Origin: an unidentified bacterial endosymbiont
GTDB taxonomy: Bacteria > Pseudomonadota > Gammaproteobacteria > Enterobacterales > Enterobacteriaceae
NCBI RefSeq assembly: GCF_918797525.1
Contig: NZ_OU963893.1
Coordinates: 1,984,001-2,048,000 of the forward strand
DNA: 64,000 nt
Direction: 5' to 3'
The notes beneath the pieces are model-generated. The model worked only from the letters and a program-made list of their open reading frames with translations, made no database searches and had not been told where the DNA came from. How positions within the stretch are numbered: the first letter of the stretch is position 1; each line of letters starts with the position of its first letter. The translations under genes were made by a program, and so were the position numbers. Of this stretch, positions 31,438-41,302 are shown piece by piece.

Positions 31438-32463
31438 GTGGGTCCAGTCATGTTGGATGTCGAAGGGTTTGAGCTGGATGCGGAGGAGCGCGAAATTCTG
31501 GCGCACCCGCTGGTGGGGGGCTTAATCCTGTTTACCCGCAATTATCACGATCCGGAGCAGCTGCGTGAACTGGTCCGCCAGATCCGTAGCGCATCGCGCA
31601 ACCGTCTGGTGGTGGCCGTCGATCAGGAAGGCGGACGCGTCCAGCGTTTTCGCGAAGGCTTTACCCGCCTGCCGGCAGCGCAGTCGTTTCATGCGTTATT
31701 AGGCAAGGAAGAGGGCGGTAGGCTGGCCCAGGACGCGGGCTGGCTGATGGCCAGTGAGATGATCGCCATGGATATCGACATAAGCTTCGCGCCCGTGCTG
31801 GACGTAGGGCATATCTGCGCCGCGATTGGAGAACGCTCATACCATGAGGATCCGTGCACTGCGTTGGCGATGGCGACCCGTTTCATTGACGGTATGCACA
31901 ATGCGGGAATGAAAACCACCGGTAAACACTTTCCCGGCCACGGCGCAGTGACCGCGGATTCCCACAAAGAGACACCGTGCGATCCGCGCCCTGAGGCGGA
32001 TATACGCGCGAAAGATATGTCGGTATTCACGTCGCTGATTAGCGATAACAAGCTGGATGCCATTATGCCTGCGCATGTCATCTATAGCGACGTCGACGCG
32101 CGCCCGGCCAGCGGCTCCCCGTACTGGCTGAAAACGGTATTGCGCCAGGCGTTGGGCTTTAACGGCGTCATTTTTTCCGACGATCTGTCGATGGAAGGGG
32201 CGGCGATAATGGGCAGTTACGCACAGCGTGGTCAGGCGTCGCTGGATGCAGGTTGCGATATGATCCTGGTCTGCAATAATCGTAAGGGTGCCGTCAGCGT
32301 GCTCGATAACCTGTCGCCGATCAATGCAGAGCGTGTTACGCAATTGTATCATAAAGGTTCATTTAGCCGTCAGGAGCTGATGGACTCGGCGCGCTGGAAA
32401 GCGGTTAACGCTCAGCTTGAAGCACTGAATGAGCGCTGGCACGCACATAAAGCCAGCCTGTAA
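31438..32463 (+). CDS. nagZ: Beta-N-acetylhexosaminidase NagZ
   Basis: 341 residues from a GTG start ([20 protein letters not shown]), the E. coli length. This cytoplasmic family 3 glycoside hydrolase removes GlcNAc from anhydro-muropeptides in wall recycling, which feeds the signal for AmpC beta-lactamase induction in genera that have ampR-ampC. The catalytic histidine loop ([20 protein letters not shown]) and the nucleophile aspartate ([11 protein letters not shown]) are intact. Confidence 0.97.
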   Translation: MGPVMLDVEGFELDAEEREILAHPLVGGLILFTRNYHDPEQLRELVRQIRSASRNRLVVAVDQEGGRVQRFREGFTRLPAAQSFHALLGKEEGGRLAQDAGWLMASEMIAMDIDISFAPVLDVGHICAAIGERSYHEDPCTALAMATRFIDGMHNAGMKTTGKHFPGHGAVTADSHKETPCDPRPEADIRAKDMSVFTSLISDNKLDAIMPAHVIYSDVDARPASGSPYWLKTVLRQALGFNGVIFSDDLSMEGAAIMGSYAQRGQASLDAGCDMILVCNNRKGAVSVLDNLSPINAERVTQLYHKGSFSRQELMDSARWKAVNAQLEALNERWHAHKASL

Positions 32464-32496
32464 ATCTTTTGAAAGGCGTAGCGTGGTGATAAGACA

Positions 32497-33039
32497 ATGA
32501 TCATCTATTTACACGGTTTTGACTCAAACAGTCCTGGTAATCATGAGAAAGTCATGCAACTGCAGTTTATCGATCCGGATGTACGGTTGATCAGTTACAG
32601 CACCCGCCATCCGAAGCATGATATGCAGCATTTACTCAAAGAAGTGGACAAGATGTTGCAGTTGAATGTCGACGAACGTCCGCTGATTTGTGGCGTAGGT
32701 CTGGGCGGGTATTGGGCCGAGCGCATCGGGTTTTTGTGCGATATACGCCAGGTTATTTTCAATCCTAATCTGTTCCCGCATGAGAACATGGAAGACAAGA
32801 TCGACCGCCCTGAAGAGTATGCCGACATTGCGACGAAATGCGTCAGCAACTTCCGGGAAAAGAACCGCGATCGTTGTCTGGTGATCCTGTCTCGCCATGA
32901 CGAAGCGCTCGATAGCACCCGTTCCGCTGAAGAACTGCATCACTACTATGAGATAGTCTGGGACGAAGAACAGACCCATAAGTTCAAGAGTATCTCCCCG
33001 CATCTGCAGCGCATTAAAGCCTTTAAAACGCTGGGCTAA
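32497..33039 (+). CDS. ycfP: YcfP, UPF0227 alpha/beta-hydrolase-like protein
   Basis: 180 residues, nearly identical in length and sequence to E. coli YcfP. The fold start [19 protein letters not shown] is esterase-like. However, the nucleophile-elbow position reads GVGLGG with glycine in place of the usual serine, so a classical serine esterase activity is doubtful. Function is unknown. It is the last gene of the hinT-nagZ run, and a terminator follows. Confidence 0.93.
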   Translation: MIIYLHGFDSNSPGNHEKVMQLQFIDPDVRLISYSTRHPKHDMQHLLKEVDKMLQLNVDERPLICGVGLGGYWAERIGFLCDIRQVIFNPNLFPHENMEDKIDRPEEYADIATKCVSNFREKNRDRCLVILSRHDEALDSTRSAEELHHYYEIVWDEEQTHKFKSISPHLQRIKAFKTLG

Positions 33040-33059
33040 ACGGCAGCGTTTACTGGCTC

Positions 33060-33095
33060 AAACCCGGCCGTTAACGCGTGCCGGGTTTTCTTTTG
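33060..33095 (+). terminator. Rho-independent terminator after ycfP
   Basis: AACCCGGC ... GCCGGGTT stem with an 11-base loop, followed by TTCTTTTG. Confidence 0.8.
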
Positions 33096-33127
33096 TCCAG
33101 AATTGTCTACTTTTAAGCCATCAAAAC

Positions 33128-33141
33128 TTGATGCATGTCAA
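33128..33141 (+). promoter_or_regulatory. FNR-type site upstream of ndh
   Basis: TTGATGCATGTCAA differs from the FNR consensus TTGAT-N4-ATCAA at one base. FNR represses ndh in anaerobic E. coli. The site lies about 135 bases before the start codon, so it would be the distal of the two sites known there; I could not pick out the proximal one with confidence. Confidence 0.55.
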
Positions 33142-33276
33142 TTTTGGTATGACCAATGCGCCTGACGTGCTATTCTCAATTCACCTGAATGGTTTCAGTT
33201 CTGTAACCTATTGTTAATTAAGGGTTATTATTATAACTTTTAATTAACAATTGGTTAATAATTTGAGGGGGTCACG

Positions 33277-34581
33277 TTGACTACGCCATTGAAAAAGATA
33301 GTGATTGTCGGCGGCGGTGCTGGCGGGCTGGAGCTGGCTACACAGCTAGGTAAAAAGCTGGGACGCGGTAAAAAAGCCAAAATTACGCTGGTGGATCGTA
33401 ACCACAGCCACCTGTGGAAGCCGCTGCTGCACGAAGTAGCGACCGGCTCGCTGGACGAAGGCGTGGACGCGCTGAGCTATCTGGCGCACGCGCGCAATCA
33501 TCATTTCCAGTTCCAGCTGGGTTCAGTGGTCGATATCAACCGTGAGAGCAAAACCATTACGCTTGCCGAGCTGCGTGATGAAAAAGGTGAACTGCTGGTC
33601 CCTGAGCGCAAGCTGGCGTATGACACGCTGGTGATGGCGCTGGGCAGTACCTCGAACGATTTCAATACCCCGGGGGTGAAAGAGCATTGCATCTTCCTTG
33701 ATAACCCGCACCAGGCGCGCCGTTTCCATCAGGAGATGCTCAATCTGTTTCTGAAATACACCAATAACCTTGGTGCGAATGGCAAAGTGAATATTGCCAT
33801 CGTCGGCGGTGGCGCCACAGGCGTTGAGCTCTCTGCTGAATTGCATAATGCGGTTAAACAGCTGCACAGCTACGGTTACAAAGGGTTGACTAACGACGCG
33901 CTGAACGTGACGCTGGTTGAGGCAGGGGAGCGTATTCTCCCTGCGCTGCCACCGCGTATCTCCGGCGCGGCGCACAGCGAGCTGACCAAACTGGGCGTTC
34001 GCGTTCTGACCCAAACCATGGTCACCAGCGCAGATGAAGGCGGCCTGCATACCAAAGAGGGCGAGTATATTGAAGCCGATCTGATGGTCTGGGCTGCGGG
34101 TATTAAAGCCCCTGATTTCATGAAAGATATCGGCGGTCTGGAAACCAACCGTATTAACCAACTGGTGACTGAACCGACGCTGCAGACGACCCGCGATCCG
34201 GATATTTATGCTATCGGTGACTGTGCTTCCTGCGCGCGTCCGGAAGGCGGATTCGTGCCTCCGCGTGCGCAGGCAGCGCACCAGATGGCGAGTCTGGTAC
34301 TGCACAATATTCTGGCGCAGGCCAAAGGCAAACCGATGAAGGCTTATGTCTATAAAGATCATGGTTCACTGGTGTCGCTCTCCAACTTCTCCACCGTAGG
34401 TAGCCTGATGGGTAACCTGATGCGCGGGTCAATGATGGTAGAAGGGCGTATTGCCCGTTTCGTGTATATCTCTTTATACCGTATGCACCAGATCGCGCTA
34501 CACGGCTATTTCAAAACCGGGTTGATGATGCTGGTCGGCAGGATCAACCGCGTGATCCGCCCACGCCTGAAGCTACACTGA
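33277..34581 (+). CDS. ndh: Type II NADH:quinone oxidoreductase (NDH-2)
   Basis: 434 residues, starting at TTG after TTGAGGGGGTCACG. It is a single-subunit FAD enzyme on the inner face of the membrane that passes electrons from NADH to quinone without pumping protons. The FAD motif [14 protein letters not shown] is at the N-terminus, the NADH motif [16 protein letters not shown] near residue 170, and the second FAD segment [11 protein letters not shown] near 310. The C-terminal amphipathic membrane anchor is present. Confidence 0.97.
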   Translation: MTTPLKKIVIVGGGAGGLELATQLGKKLGRGKKAKITLVDRNHSHLWKPLLHEVATGSLDEGVDALSYLAHARNHHFQFQLGSVVDINRESKTITLAELRDEKGELLVPERKLAYDTLVMALGSTSNDFNTPGVKEHCIFLDNPHQARRFHQEMLNLFLKYTNNLGANGKVNIAIVGGGATGVELSAELHNAVKQLHSYGYKGLTNDALNVTLVEAGERILPALPPRISGAAHSELTKLGVRVLTQTMVTSADEGGLHTKEGEYIEADLMVWAAGIKAPDFMKDIGGLETNRINQLVTEPTLQTTRDPDIYAIGDCASCARPEGGFVPPRAQAAHQMASLVLHNILAQAKGKPMKAYVYKDHGSLVSLSNFSTVGSLMGNLMRGSMMVEGRIARFVYISLYRMHQIALHGYFKTGLMMLVGRINRVIRPRLKLH

Positions 34582-34589
34582 TCTTCTTT

Positions 34590-34615
34590 CCCTCCGGGCT
34601 CTCCGGAGGGTTTTT
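34590..34615 (+). terminator. Rho-independent terminator of ndh
   Basis: CCCTCCGG-GCTCT-CCGGAGGG followed by TTTTT. Confidence 0.9.
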
Positions 34616-34771
34616 AGCATTTCATGCTATCGATATGCTGATCGGTGCTTAAGAGTTCTCTTAAACAACCATCTTCTCTTCTCTGTGTCCGCTTTTTGAG
34701 CCTTTTTCTGATTGGCGAAACCCATTCCTGATTGCAAAATTGTTACTAATAGCAACAAAGGAGGAAGTCCC

Positions 34772-35311
34772 GTGAATAAATCAATGTTGGCGGGTATAGG
34801 GATTGGAGTTGCGGCTGCGTTAGGTGTGGCTGCCGTTGCCAGTCTCAACGTGCTTGACCGTGGCCCACAGTATGCTCAGGTCGTGTCCGCTACCCCAATT
34901 AAAGAAAGTGTTAAAACACCCCGTCAGGAGTGCCGTAACGTTGCGGTGACGCATCGTCGTCCGGTACAGGATGAGAACCGCATTGCCGGCTCTGTTCTGG
35001 GGGCGGTGGCGGGGGGCGTGATTGGTCACCAGTTCGGCGGTGGTCGTGGTAAAGACGTTGCGACCGTGGTCGGCGCGCTGGGCGGGGGCTATGCCGGTAA
35101 CCAGGTGCAGGGCGCTATGCAGGACAACGACACCTACACCACGACGCAGCAACGCTGTAAAACCGTCTATGATAAGTCGGAAAAACTGCTTGGCTACGAC
35201 GTGACCTATAAAATTGGCGACCAGCAGGGCAAAATCCGCATGGATAAAGATCCAGGCACCCAGATCCCGCTGGATGGTAATGGTCAACTGATACTGAATA
35301 ACAAAGTGTAA
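34772..35311 (+). CDS. ycfJ: YcfJ, glycine-zipper envelope protein
   Basis: 179 residues from the GTG at 34772, behind AAAGGAGGAAG. One N-terminal hydrophobic segment is followed by a glycine-zipper (GSVLGAVAGGVIGHQFGGGR, then VVGALGGGYAGNQVQ). The C-terminal domain has two cysteines (RQECRNV and QQRCKTV) that could pair in the periplasm. E. coli YcfJ is of unknown function, with reported links to biofilm and envelope stress. The upstream frame from 34712 is rejected. Confidence 0.92.
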   Translation: MNKSMLAGIGIGVAAALGVAAVASLNVLDRGPQYAQVVSATPIKESVKTPRQECRNVAVTHRRPVQDENRIAGSVLGAVAGGVIGHQFGGGRGKDVATVVGALGGGYAGNQVQGAMQDNDTYTTTQQRCKTVYDKSEKLLGYDVTYKIGDQQGKIRMDKDPGTQIPLDGNGQLILNNKV

Positions 35312-35331
35312 AAAAGACGTTCTCTGAATTT

Positions 35332-35368
35332 AGCTCCTCACGCGCTCAGGCTGAGGAGCTTTTTTTTG
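35332..35368 (+). terminator. Rho-independent terminator after ycfJ
   Basis: GCTCCTCA ... TGAGGAGC stem with an 11-base loop, then a run of eight or more T. Confidence 0.88.
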
Positions 35369-35389
35369 GCGGATAACCCGTCCTTGACG

Positions 35390-36025
35390 TCAAATTTTCA
35401 GCAGTTCAGGCCAGAGACGCATTGTGGTTTGGGTGATGCTTTGCAGCTTTTCAAGCGTAGCCCCTTCACGGGCGCTGATCGACATCCCTTGCAAAATACA
35501 GCTCAGGTATTGTGCCAGCGCCTGCGGCTGGCAATGCGCCGGGAGCTCCCCGCGCTGCTGACGCTTAGCGAGGAACATCGCGAGCGTCTCTTCCTGCATG
35601 GCATGGCGGGATTTCACCGTATTGGCAATCTCTTTAGAGGAGGCCGCAAGCGTGGCGGAGGTGTTGATCATGAAACAACCCGCAGGCGTGTCTTTACTGG
35701 TGTAGCAGGTGGCGATGGCACTGAAATAGTCGCGTAAAGCAAGCTCAACCGTTTTTTCTTCACAGAAAAGTTGTGCTTCGTGTTGGGCCGCAAACCGCAA
35801 GATGTATCTGTCCAGCACCGCCCTGAACAGCCCCTCTTTGTTGGTGAACTCCGCATACAGCGTCGGCGCTTTGGCGCCGGTGGCTTCTACCAGATCGGAA
35901 AGCGAGGTCGCTTCATACCCATGCTGCCAGAAGAGCGTCATGGCCTTATCAAGCGCTGCATCTCTGTCGAACACTTTTGGCCGGCCACGGCTTTTCTTAG
36001 CGCAACGCGTGATGTCGGTTGTCAT
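35390..36025 (-). CDS. comR: ComR (YcfQ), TetR-family repressor of bhsA
   Basis: 211 residues. A TetR helix-turn-helix fills about residues 20-65 (ATSLSDLVEATGAKAPTLYA), and an all-helical ligand domain follows. In E. coli ComR represses bhsA (comC) and releases on copper, lowering outer-membrane permeability to the metal. Cysteines in this protein include LFCEEK, TCYT, GCFM and SCIL. It is divergent from bhsA across a 245-base AT-rich region with likely operators. Confidence 0.94.
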   Translation of the reverse strand: MTTDITRCAKKSRGRPKVFDRDAALDKAMTLFWQHGYEATSLSDLVEATGAKAPTLYAEFTNKEGLFRAVLDRYILRFAAQHEAQLFCEEKTVELALRDYFSAIATCYTSKDTPAGCFMINTSATLAASSKEIANTVKSRHAMQEETLAMFLAKRQQRGELPAHCQPQALAQYLSCILQGMSISAREGATLEKLQSITQTTMRLWPELLKI

Positions 36026-36157
36026 GTGCCGTAGGTCCTCCGTTGTTTTGTTGAATAATCATTATAAAAATAAACGTCAACCATCACCAGCGCTGATTGA
36101 TGAAAAATAAATTAATCGTATGCATATGAAAAATAATGAAATTTAAATTAATATAAT

Positions 36158-36240
36158 GATCGTTATAAAAATACATTGACGTGTGATATGGATCACCTTT
36201 ATCATTTATGTATCGATCGTTAATTAAATCAATAACGACC
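36158..36240. promoter_or_regulatory. comR-bhsA control region: repeated GATCGTTA motif
   Basis: GATCGTTA occurs at 36158-36165 and again at 36215-36222. The second copy faces TAACGACC at 36233-36240, making an inverted repeat with one mismatch around a 10-base spacer. This is the best candidate for ComR binding, by position only. Confidence 0.45.
36182..36197 (+). promoter_or_regulatory. CRP site candidate upstream of bhsA
   Basis: TGTGATATGGATCACC matches the CRP pattern TGTGA-N6-TCACA except for the last base. It lies between the two GATCGTTA motifs, about 74 bases before the bhsA start. Confidence 0.6.
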
Positions 36241-36270
36241 TTAAATTCATCTGCCTGAAGGTATAAAAAC

Positions 36271-36528
36271 ATGAAAAACGTAAAAACTCTGATCGCTGCG
36301 GCTGTACTAAGCTCGCTGTCATTTGCAAGCTTCGCCGCTGTTGAAGTGCAATCTACGCCGGTTGAACAGCATAAAGTCGGGACGATTTCCGCAACTGCCG
36401 GGACTAACCTGGGCTCGCTGGAAGAAAAGTTGGCGCAAAAAGCCGACGCCATGGGGGCGAAATCCTTCCGCATCACGTCTGTGACGGGTCCTAATACCCT
36501 GCACGGTACCGCTGTTATCTACAAATAA
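36271..36528 (+). CDS. bhsA: BhsA (YcfR), stress-induced DUF1471 outer-membrane protein
   Basis: 85 residues. A Sec signal (MKNVKTLIAAAVLSSLSFA, cut near ASFAA) precedes a single DUF1471 domain (KVGTISATAGTNLGSLEEKL, then KSFRITSVTGPNTLHGTAVI). E. coli BhsA is induced by copper, oxidative and acid stress and alters biofilm and permeability. It is divergent from its regulator comR. A strong two-way terminator follows. Confidence 0.97.
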   Translation: MKNVKTLIAAAVLSSLSFASFAAVEVQSTPVEQHKVGTISATAGTNLGSLEEKLAQKADAMGAKSFRITSVTGPNTLHGTAVIYK

Positions 36529-36559
36529 GCCTAGCTAAACCCTCATTAAAGCCACTGCA

Positions 36560-36592
36560 AAAAAAACGCCCTGCTGCTGCGGGGCGTTTTTG
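36560..36592. terminator. Two-way terminator between bhsA and ldtC
   Basis: AAAAACGCCC-TGCTGCTGCG-GGGCGTTTTT is symmetric, with T-runs on both strands, between convergent genes. Confidence 0.9.
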
Positions 36593-36600
36593 ATTGTGTT

Positions 36601-37563
36601 TTAGAAGGAGTGGTGAACCTGTGTGAAATGTCGCGTGACGTCTGTTGGCATGCCGGACCGCGCCGTCATCGCGCGCTCCATAACCGCTCCGTCTGTGCCG
36701 GGGTTAGTTTTGAAACTCACCATTGCCGCATTCAGGTTAATTGGCAACGTTTGCGGATCATCTCCGATGTTTTTCGATAACGGCTGGTGGATTTCAACCA
36801 GGCGTACTCCGCCAGGCTCTTCTGAGACCTTGATCGGTGTGTTAATAATATTGACCTTTGTACCCAGCGCCAGGACGTTGTAAAGCTTTTTGATATCGTC
36901 ATCGCGCAGACGGATACAGCCTGAGCTGACGCGCATACCGATGCCGAAATCAGCGTTGGTGCCATGCAGGAGATAAACACCACCGTATGCGGCGAGACGT
37001 ATCGCATGCTGCCCCATAGGGTTATCCGGGCCCGCCGGGACCACTGCCGGCAGATCTATACCCTGGGCTTTATAGCGGGCACGAATATTGGCAGTCGGTG
37101 TCCAGGTTGGATTTGCACGTTTCTGCGATACGGTCGTCACCATGGTGGGCGTGAGCGTGTCGCCGCCCAGTTGACCAATTCCGATAGGGAAGACGGTCAC
37201 TTCATGTTTATCCGGCGGGTAATAATAGAGCCGTAGCTCGGCGAGGTTAATCACCAGCCCTTCACGCGGCGCATCCGGCAAAATTGCCTGCAGCGGAATG
37301 GTCAGCACGCTTCCGGCCCGCGGGACATAAGGGTCAACGCCAGGGTTCGCCTGCAGCAAGGCAAGGAATCCAACGTTATATCTTTTGGCAATTGCTTCCA
37401 GCGAACCACCATTGTTTTCAACCACATGAAAACGATTTTGCCCCACCACGTTGCTGCCAGGCGGAGGGAGCGGCCAGGTATTTGCGCGAGCAGGAAGCGC
37501 AATCGCCACCGCGGCTACCAGCGCAAACCACGTTAACCAGCGGGTAAAACGGATAGAGGTCAT
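36601..37563 (-). CDS. ldtC: L,D-transpeptidase LdtC (YcfS)
   Basis: 320 residues from the ATG at 37563, the E. coli length; upstream in-frame ATGs at 37572 and 37578 lack a ribosome site. It attaches Braun lipoprotein to peptidoglycan. A signal peptide (ending ALPARA), a LysM domain (about residues 45-90) and a YkuD catalytic domain follow, with the cysteine in VSSGCIRLRDDD and the HGTNADFGIG histidine. LdtC is one of three Lpp-anchoring enzymes; LdtA and LdtB would lie elsewhere. Confidence 0.95.
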   Translation of the reverse strand: MTSIRFTRWLTWFALVAAVAIALPARANTWPLPPPGSNVVGQNRFHVVENNGGSLEAIAKRYNVGFLALLQANPGVDPYVPRAGSVLTIPLQAILPDAPREGLVINLAELRLYYYPPDKHEVTVFPIGIGQLGGDTLTPTMVTTVSQKRANPTWTPTANIRARYKAQGIDLPAVVPAGPDNPMGQHAIRLAAYGGVYLLHGTNADFGIGMRVSSGCIRLRDDDIKKLYNVLALGTKVNIINTPIKVSEEPGGVRLVEIHQPLSKNIGDDPQTLPINLNAAMVSFKTNPGTDGAVMERAMTARSGMPTDVTRHFTQVHHSF

Positions 37564-37707
37564 TATCACCATGTCCATATAAATATTAAGGTTATTGTTA
37601 TATAAGGAATTATAGCCATTATGGCTAATGTGCGTGTCGGGAAGAGGGGGTGAAGTGCAAAGAGTTTGTAAATTGTCGTCCCCGGCGGCCGGGGACGACA
37701 GGGCAGA

Positions 37708-40700
37708 TCAAGCGATGGCGTTTTCTTCAAGCTGATGCATAAAGTGACGCACCCACTCCATACGCGTTTTGCGCTCCGCCAGGTCCTGGGTAAATTTCAG
37801 ACGCGTTGGTCCATCCAGACGGAAGTGCTGCGGTTGTTTTTGCAGTAAGCCGATCAGCCACACCGGGTTGACGTGGTTTTTCTCCGCGAACTCAATCATG
37901 CCGCCTTTTTCATTGCCTTCGAGCTTACGGATCCCCAGTGTCTGCGCCTGCTGGCGCAGTCGTGCGATATCCAGCAGATTTCTCGCCGCATCGGGCAACA
38001 GCCCGAAGCGGTCGATCAGCTCAACTTTGATCTCTTCCAGCTCGTTTTCGTTTTTCGCACTGGCAATACGTTTATAGAATGACAGACGGGTATTCACATC
38101 CGGAATAAAATCATCCGGCAGCAGAGAAGGCATGCGCAACTCGACTTCCGTCTGTTGGCTGGTCAGGTCCTCCAGTGAAGGCTCACGCCCGGCCTTGAGA
38201 GCATCGACCGCATTCTCCAGCAGTTCCATATACAGCGAGAAGCCGATGGTTTCCATGGAACCGCTCTGGCCTTCGCCCAGCAGTTCACCGGCGCCGCGAA
38301 TTTCAAGATCGTGCGTGGCCAGCGCAAAGCCCGCGCCCAGGTCTTCCAGCGAGGCGATCGCTTCCAGACGTTTTTGCGCGTCGGTGGTCATTGCCTTGGG
38401 ATGCGGCGTCAGCAGCCAGGCATACGCCTGGTGATGCGAACGCCCGACGCGTCCACGCAACTGGTGAAGCTGCGCAAGGCCGAAGTGGTCGGCACGTTCA
38501 ATGATGATGGTATTCGCCGTCGGGATGTCGATCCCGGTTTCAATGATGGTGGTACAGACCAGCACGTTAAAACGCTGGTGGTGGTAATCGTTCATTACCC
38601 GTTCAAGCTCGCGCTCGCGCATCTGCCCGTGACCGATCGCAACGCGCGCCTCCGGTACCAGCTCCGCCAGTTTATCCGCCGCTTTCTGAATGTTTTCCAC
38701 ATCGTTGAAGAGGTAATAAACCTGACCGCCGCGCAATACCTCGCGCAGAATAGCCTCGCGCACCACCAGGGGATCGTACTCGCGCACAAACGTTTTTACC
38801 GCCAGGCGACGTGCCGGTGGCGTGGCAATGATAGACAGATCGCGCATGCCGCTCATCGCCATATTCAGCGTACGCGGGATAGGCGTCGCGGTCAGGGTCA
38901 GAATATCGACGTCGGCGCGCATCGCTTTGATGCGCTCTTTATGGCGAACGCCGAAGCGATGTTCTTCATCAACGATTAACAGCCCCAAATCTCTCCACTT
39001 AACGTCGCTTTGCAGCAGCTTGTGCGTCCCGATCAGAATATCAACCTTGCCCTCGCTGGCCTGGTGCAGAATCTGCGACTGCTCTTTGGCGCTGCGAAAA
39101 CGTGACAGCATCTCAATGCGCACCGGCCAGTTGGCGAAGCGATCGCGGAAATTGTCAAAATGCTGCTGGGCGAGGAGAGTCGTTGGCACCAGCACCGCAA
39201 CCTGCTTGTTATTCTCCACCGCAAGGAAGGCGGCGCGCATCGCCACCTCGGTTTTACCAAAGCCGACGTCACCGCACACCAGCCGGTCCATCGCCAGCGG
39301 CTGGCACATGTCGCTCAACACGGCATTGATAGCCTGCGCCTGATCCGGGGTGGTTTCAAACGGGAAGCTGTCGCAGAACAACTGATACTGCTCTTTATCA
39401 TGCTTAAAGGCATAGCCCGCTTTGGCCGCTCGCTGGGCATAGATATCCAGCAGCTCGGCGGCCACATCGCGTACCTTCTCTGCGGCTTTCTGACGCGCGC
39501 GCGCCCAGGCGTCACCGCCCAGTTTATGCAGCGGGGCGTTGTCTTCCGCTCCGCCCGCGTAGCGGCTGATCAGATGCAGAGACGACACCGGCACATAGAG
39601 TTTGGCGTCATTGGCGTAGGTCAGCATCAGGTATTCCGCTTTAATGCCGCCCGCTTCGAGCGTGGTCATCCCCTGGTAACGCCCGACGCCATGTTCGAAG
39701 TGCACAATCGGCTGACCCGGGTGCAACTCCGCCAGGTTGCGGATCAACGTGTCCGGGTTGATGGTCCGGCGGCTGTCCTGACGGCGGCGCGCCACGCGTT
39801 CTCCCAGCAGGTCGCTTTCGCAAATGAACGCGAGGTTATTCAGCGTATCCACAAAACCGTGCTCGGCGGCGCCAATCATCAGGTAGCGGCCCGTACCGAT
39901 GGCTTCGCTTAGCTGCAAAATGCGCTTCGGCGCGACTTTGATGCGCCCCAGTAGTTCGCTCAGCGCTTCACGGCGGCCTTCACTTTCCACGGAAAACACC
40001 ACCGGGCCGGTAAAGGATTCCAGGAACTTACGCAGGTTATCCAGAGGCGATTTTTGCTGTGCCTGAACGGCAAGATCTGGCAGTTTCTGGAAGGCCAGGT
40101 TGGTATTAGCGGCTTTGTCGGCAAGGCTCTCCGTTTTGAGCTGAATGCGCGGCCAGCGTTTAAGCTCTGCGTTCAGCTCGTCGGTACGCAGCCATAACGT
40201 TTCCGGAGGTAACAGTGGACGCATCGGATCCACGCCCCGATTCTCAAAGCGGGCGCGAGTATCGCTTTCAAAGCGGCTGGCGCTGGCGTCGGGATCGCCG
40301 GTATTCACGATAAGCGTATTCGCCGGGAAGTAGCTGAAGAGAGCAGGCAGCGGCTCGTTAAAGAACAGCGGCTGCCAGTATTCGATCCCCGCCGGCAGCG
40401 TACCTTTGCTCACCTGCTGATAAATATGTTCCGCGTCGCGTTTTACGTCGAACCTGTCGCGCCACTGGCTGCGAAACAGCTCGATGGCGGTTTTATCAGT
40501 CGGAAACTCATGGGCGGGCAGTAAATTGATGGATTCCACTTCTTCCAGCGTGCGCTGCGTATCGGCGTCAAATACGCGCAGGCTGTCGATTTCATCATCA
40601 AAAAAGTCGAGGCGATACGGCTGGTCGCTGCCCATCGGATAGAGATCCAGCAGTGCGCCGCGCGTCGCATACTCGCCATGCTCCATTACCTGATCGACAT

Positions 40701-41154
40701 GACGATAACCGGCGCTGTCCAGCTGCGCGCGCAGGGCGTCGCGCGACAGCCGCTGCCCTTTTTTCATCACCAGCGCATGACCGTGCAGGTAGTTGTGTGG
40801 GCACACGCGCTGCATCAGCGTGTTCACCGGTACGATCAGCACGCCGCGCTGCAGGGTCGGTAATTGATAAAGCGTCGACAGGCGCGAGGAGATGATCTCC
40901 TGGTGCGGGGAGAAGCTGTCATAAGGCAGCGTTTCCCAGTCGGCCAGGCTGAAGACCCGATTATCGGTGAACTGCCGAATTTCATCGTACAGGCGCAGGG
41001 CATTTTGCATATCCGGGGCAACCAGCACCACCGGGCCCGGATGGCGCTCTGCGATTTCTGCCACCAGCGTGGCGCACGCCGCGCCCGTGAGTTCGCCCAG
41101 CTGGCGCTGGTCGCCCGCTTTGACGGGCAAGGAATAACGATAGTGTTCAGGCAT
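37708..41154 (-). CDS. mfd: Transcription-repair coupling factor Mfd
   Basis: 1148 residues from the ATG at 41154, the E. coli length; the 11 extra codons upstream are not used. Mfd removes stalled RNA polymerase and recruits UvrA. It has a UvrB-homology region (about residues 20-340), an RNA-polymerase-interacting domain (about 475-545, HFEHGVGRYQGMTTLEAGGI), a RecG-like translocase with Walker A GDVGFGKTE and DEEHRFG box, and the C-terminal TRCF domain. A GC-rich dyad (37675-37699) follows the stop but lacks a T-run. Confidence 0.97.
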   Translation of the reverse strand: MPEHYRYSLPVKAGDQRQLGELTGAACATLVAEIAERHPGPVVLVAPDMQNALRLYDEIRQFTDNRVFSLADWETLPYDSFSPHQEIISSRLSTLYQLPTLQRGVLIVPVNTLMQRVCPHNYLHGHALVMKKGQRLSRDALRAQLDSAGYRHVDQVMEHGEYATRGALLDLYPMGSDQPYRLDFFDDEIDSLRVFDADTQRTLEEVESINLLPAHEFPTDKTAIELFRSQWRDRFDVKRDAEHIYQQVSKGTLPAGIEYWQPLFFNEPLPALFSYFPANTLIVNTGDPDASASRFESDTRARFENRGVDPMRPLLPPETLWLRTDELNAELKRWPRIQLKTESLADKAANTNLAFQKLPDLAVQAQQKSPLDNLRKFLESFTGPVVFSVESEGRREALSELLGRIKVAPKRILQLSEAIGTGRYLMIGAAEHGFVDTLNNLAFICESDLLGERVARRRQDSRRTINPDTLIRNLAELHPGQPIVHFEHGVGRYQGMTTLEAGGIKAEYLMLTYANDAKLYVPVSSLHLISRYAGGAEDNAPLHKLGGDAWARARQKAAEKVRDVAAELLDIYAQRAAKAGYAFKHDKEQYQLFCDSFPFETTPDQAQAINAVLSDMCQPLAMDRLVCGDVGFGKTEVAMRAAFLAVENNKQVAVLVPTTLLAQQHFDNFRDRFANWPVRIEMLSRFRSAKEQSQILHQASEGKVDILIGTHKLLQSDVKWRDLGLLIVDEEHRFGVRHKERIKAMRADVDILTLTATPIPRTLNMAMSGMRDLSIIATPPARRLAVKTFVREYDPLVVREAILREVLRGGQVYYLFNDVENIQKAADKLAELVPEARVAIGHGQMRERELERVMNDYHHQRFNVLVCTTIIETGIDIPTANTIIIERADHFGLAQLHQLRGRVGRSHHQAYAWLLTPHPKAMTTDAQKRLEAIASLEDLGAGFALATHDLEIRGAGELLGEGQSGSMETIGFSLYMELLENAVDALKAGREPSLEDLTSQQTEVELRMPSLLPDDFIPDVNTRLSFYKRIASAKNENELEEIKVELIDRFGLLPDAARNLLDIARLRQQAQTLGIRKLEGNEKGGMIEFAEKNHVNPVWLIGLLQKQPQHFRLDGPTRLKFTQDLAERKTRMEWVRHFMHQLEENAIA

Positions 41155-41269
41155 GGCTATGTCAGAGTCTCTTAAGGATATACCCACAGTATTGGGGCAT
41201 ATTACTGATACGCAATGTCTTTATTATCCTTGATCGTTTTCCATAAGCAAACCGGAACCGCACAGAGGG

Positions 41270-41294
41270 GAAATTTGCCCCCGTAAGGGGGCAA
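41270..41294 (-). terminator. Terminator candidate of ycfT
   Basis: Read on the minus strand, TTGCCCCC-TTAC-GGGGGCAA then ATTT. The stem is perfect but the T-run is short. It lies 8 bases after the ycfT stop. Confidence 0.6.
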
Positions 41295-41302
41295 GGAGAG
41301 CG

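Noticed and set aside
37675..37699. GC-rich dyad GTCGTCCCCGG-CGG-CCGGGGACGAC as the mfd terminator
   Set aside because: The stem is excellent but no T-run follows on the minus strand (AATTTACAAAC), so I did not list it as a terminator.
39160..39912. 250-residue plus-strand frame opposite mfd
   Set aside because: Lies entirely within a certain, conserved gene on the other strand, with no family resemblance.
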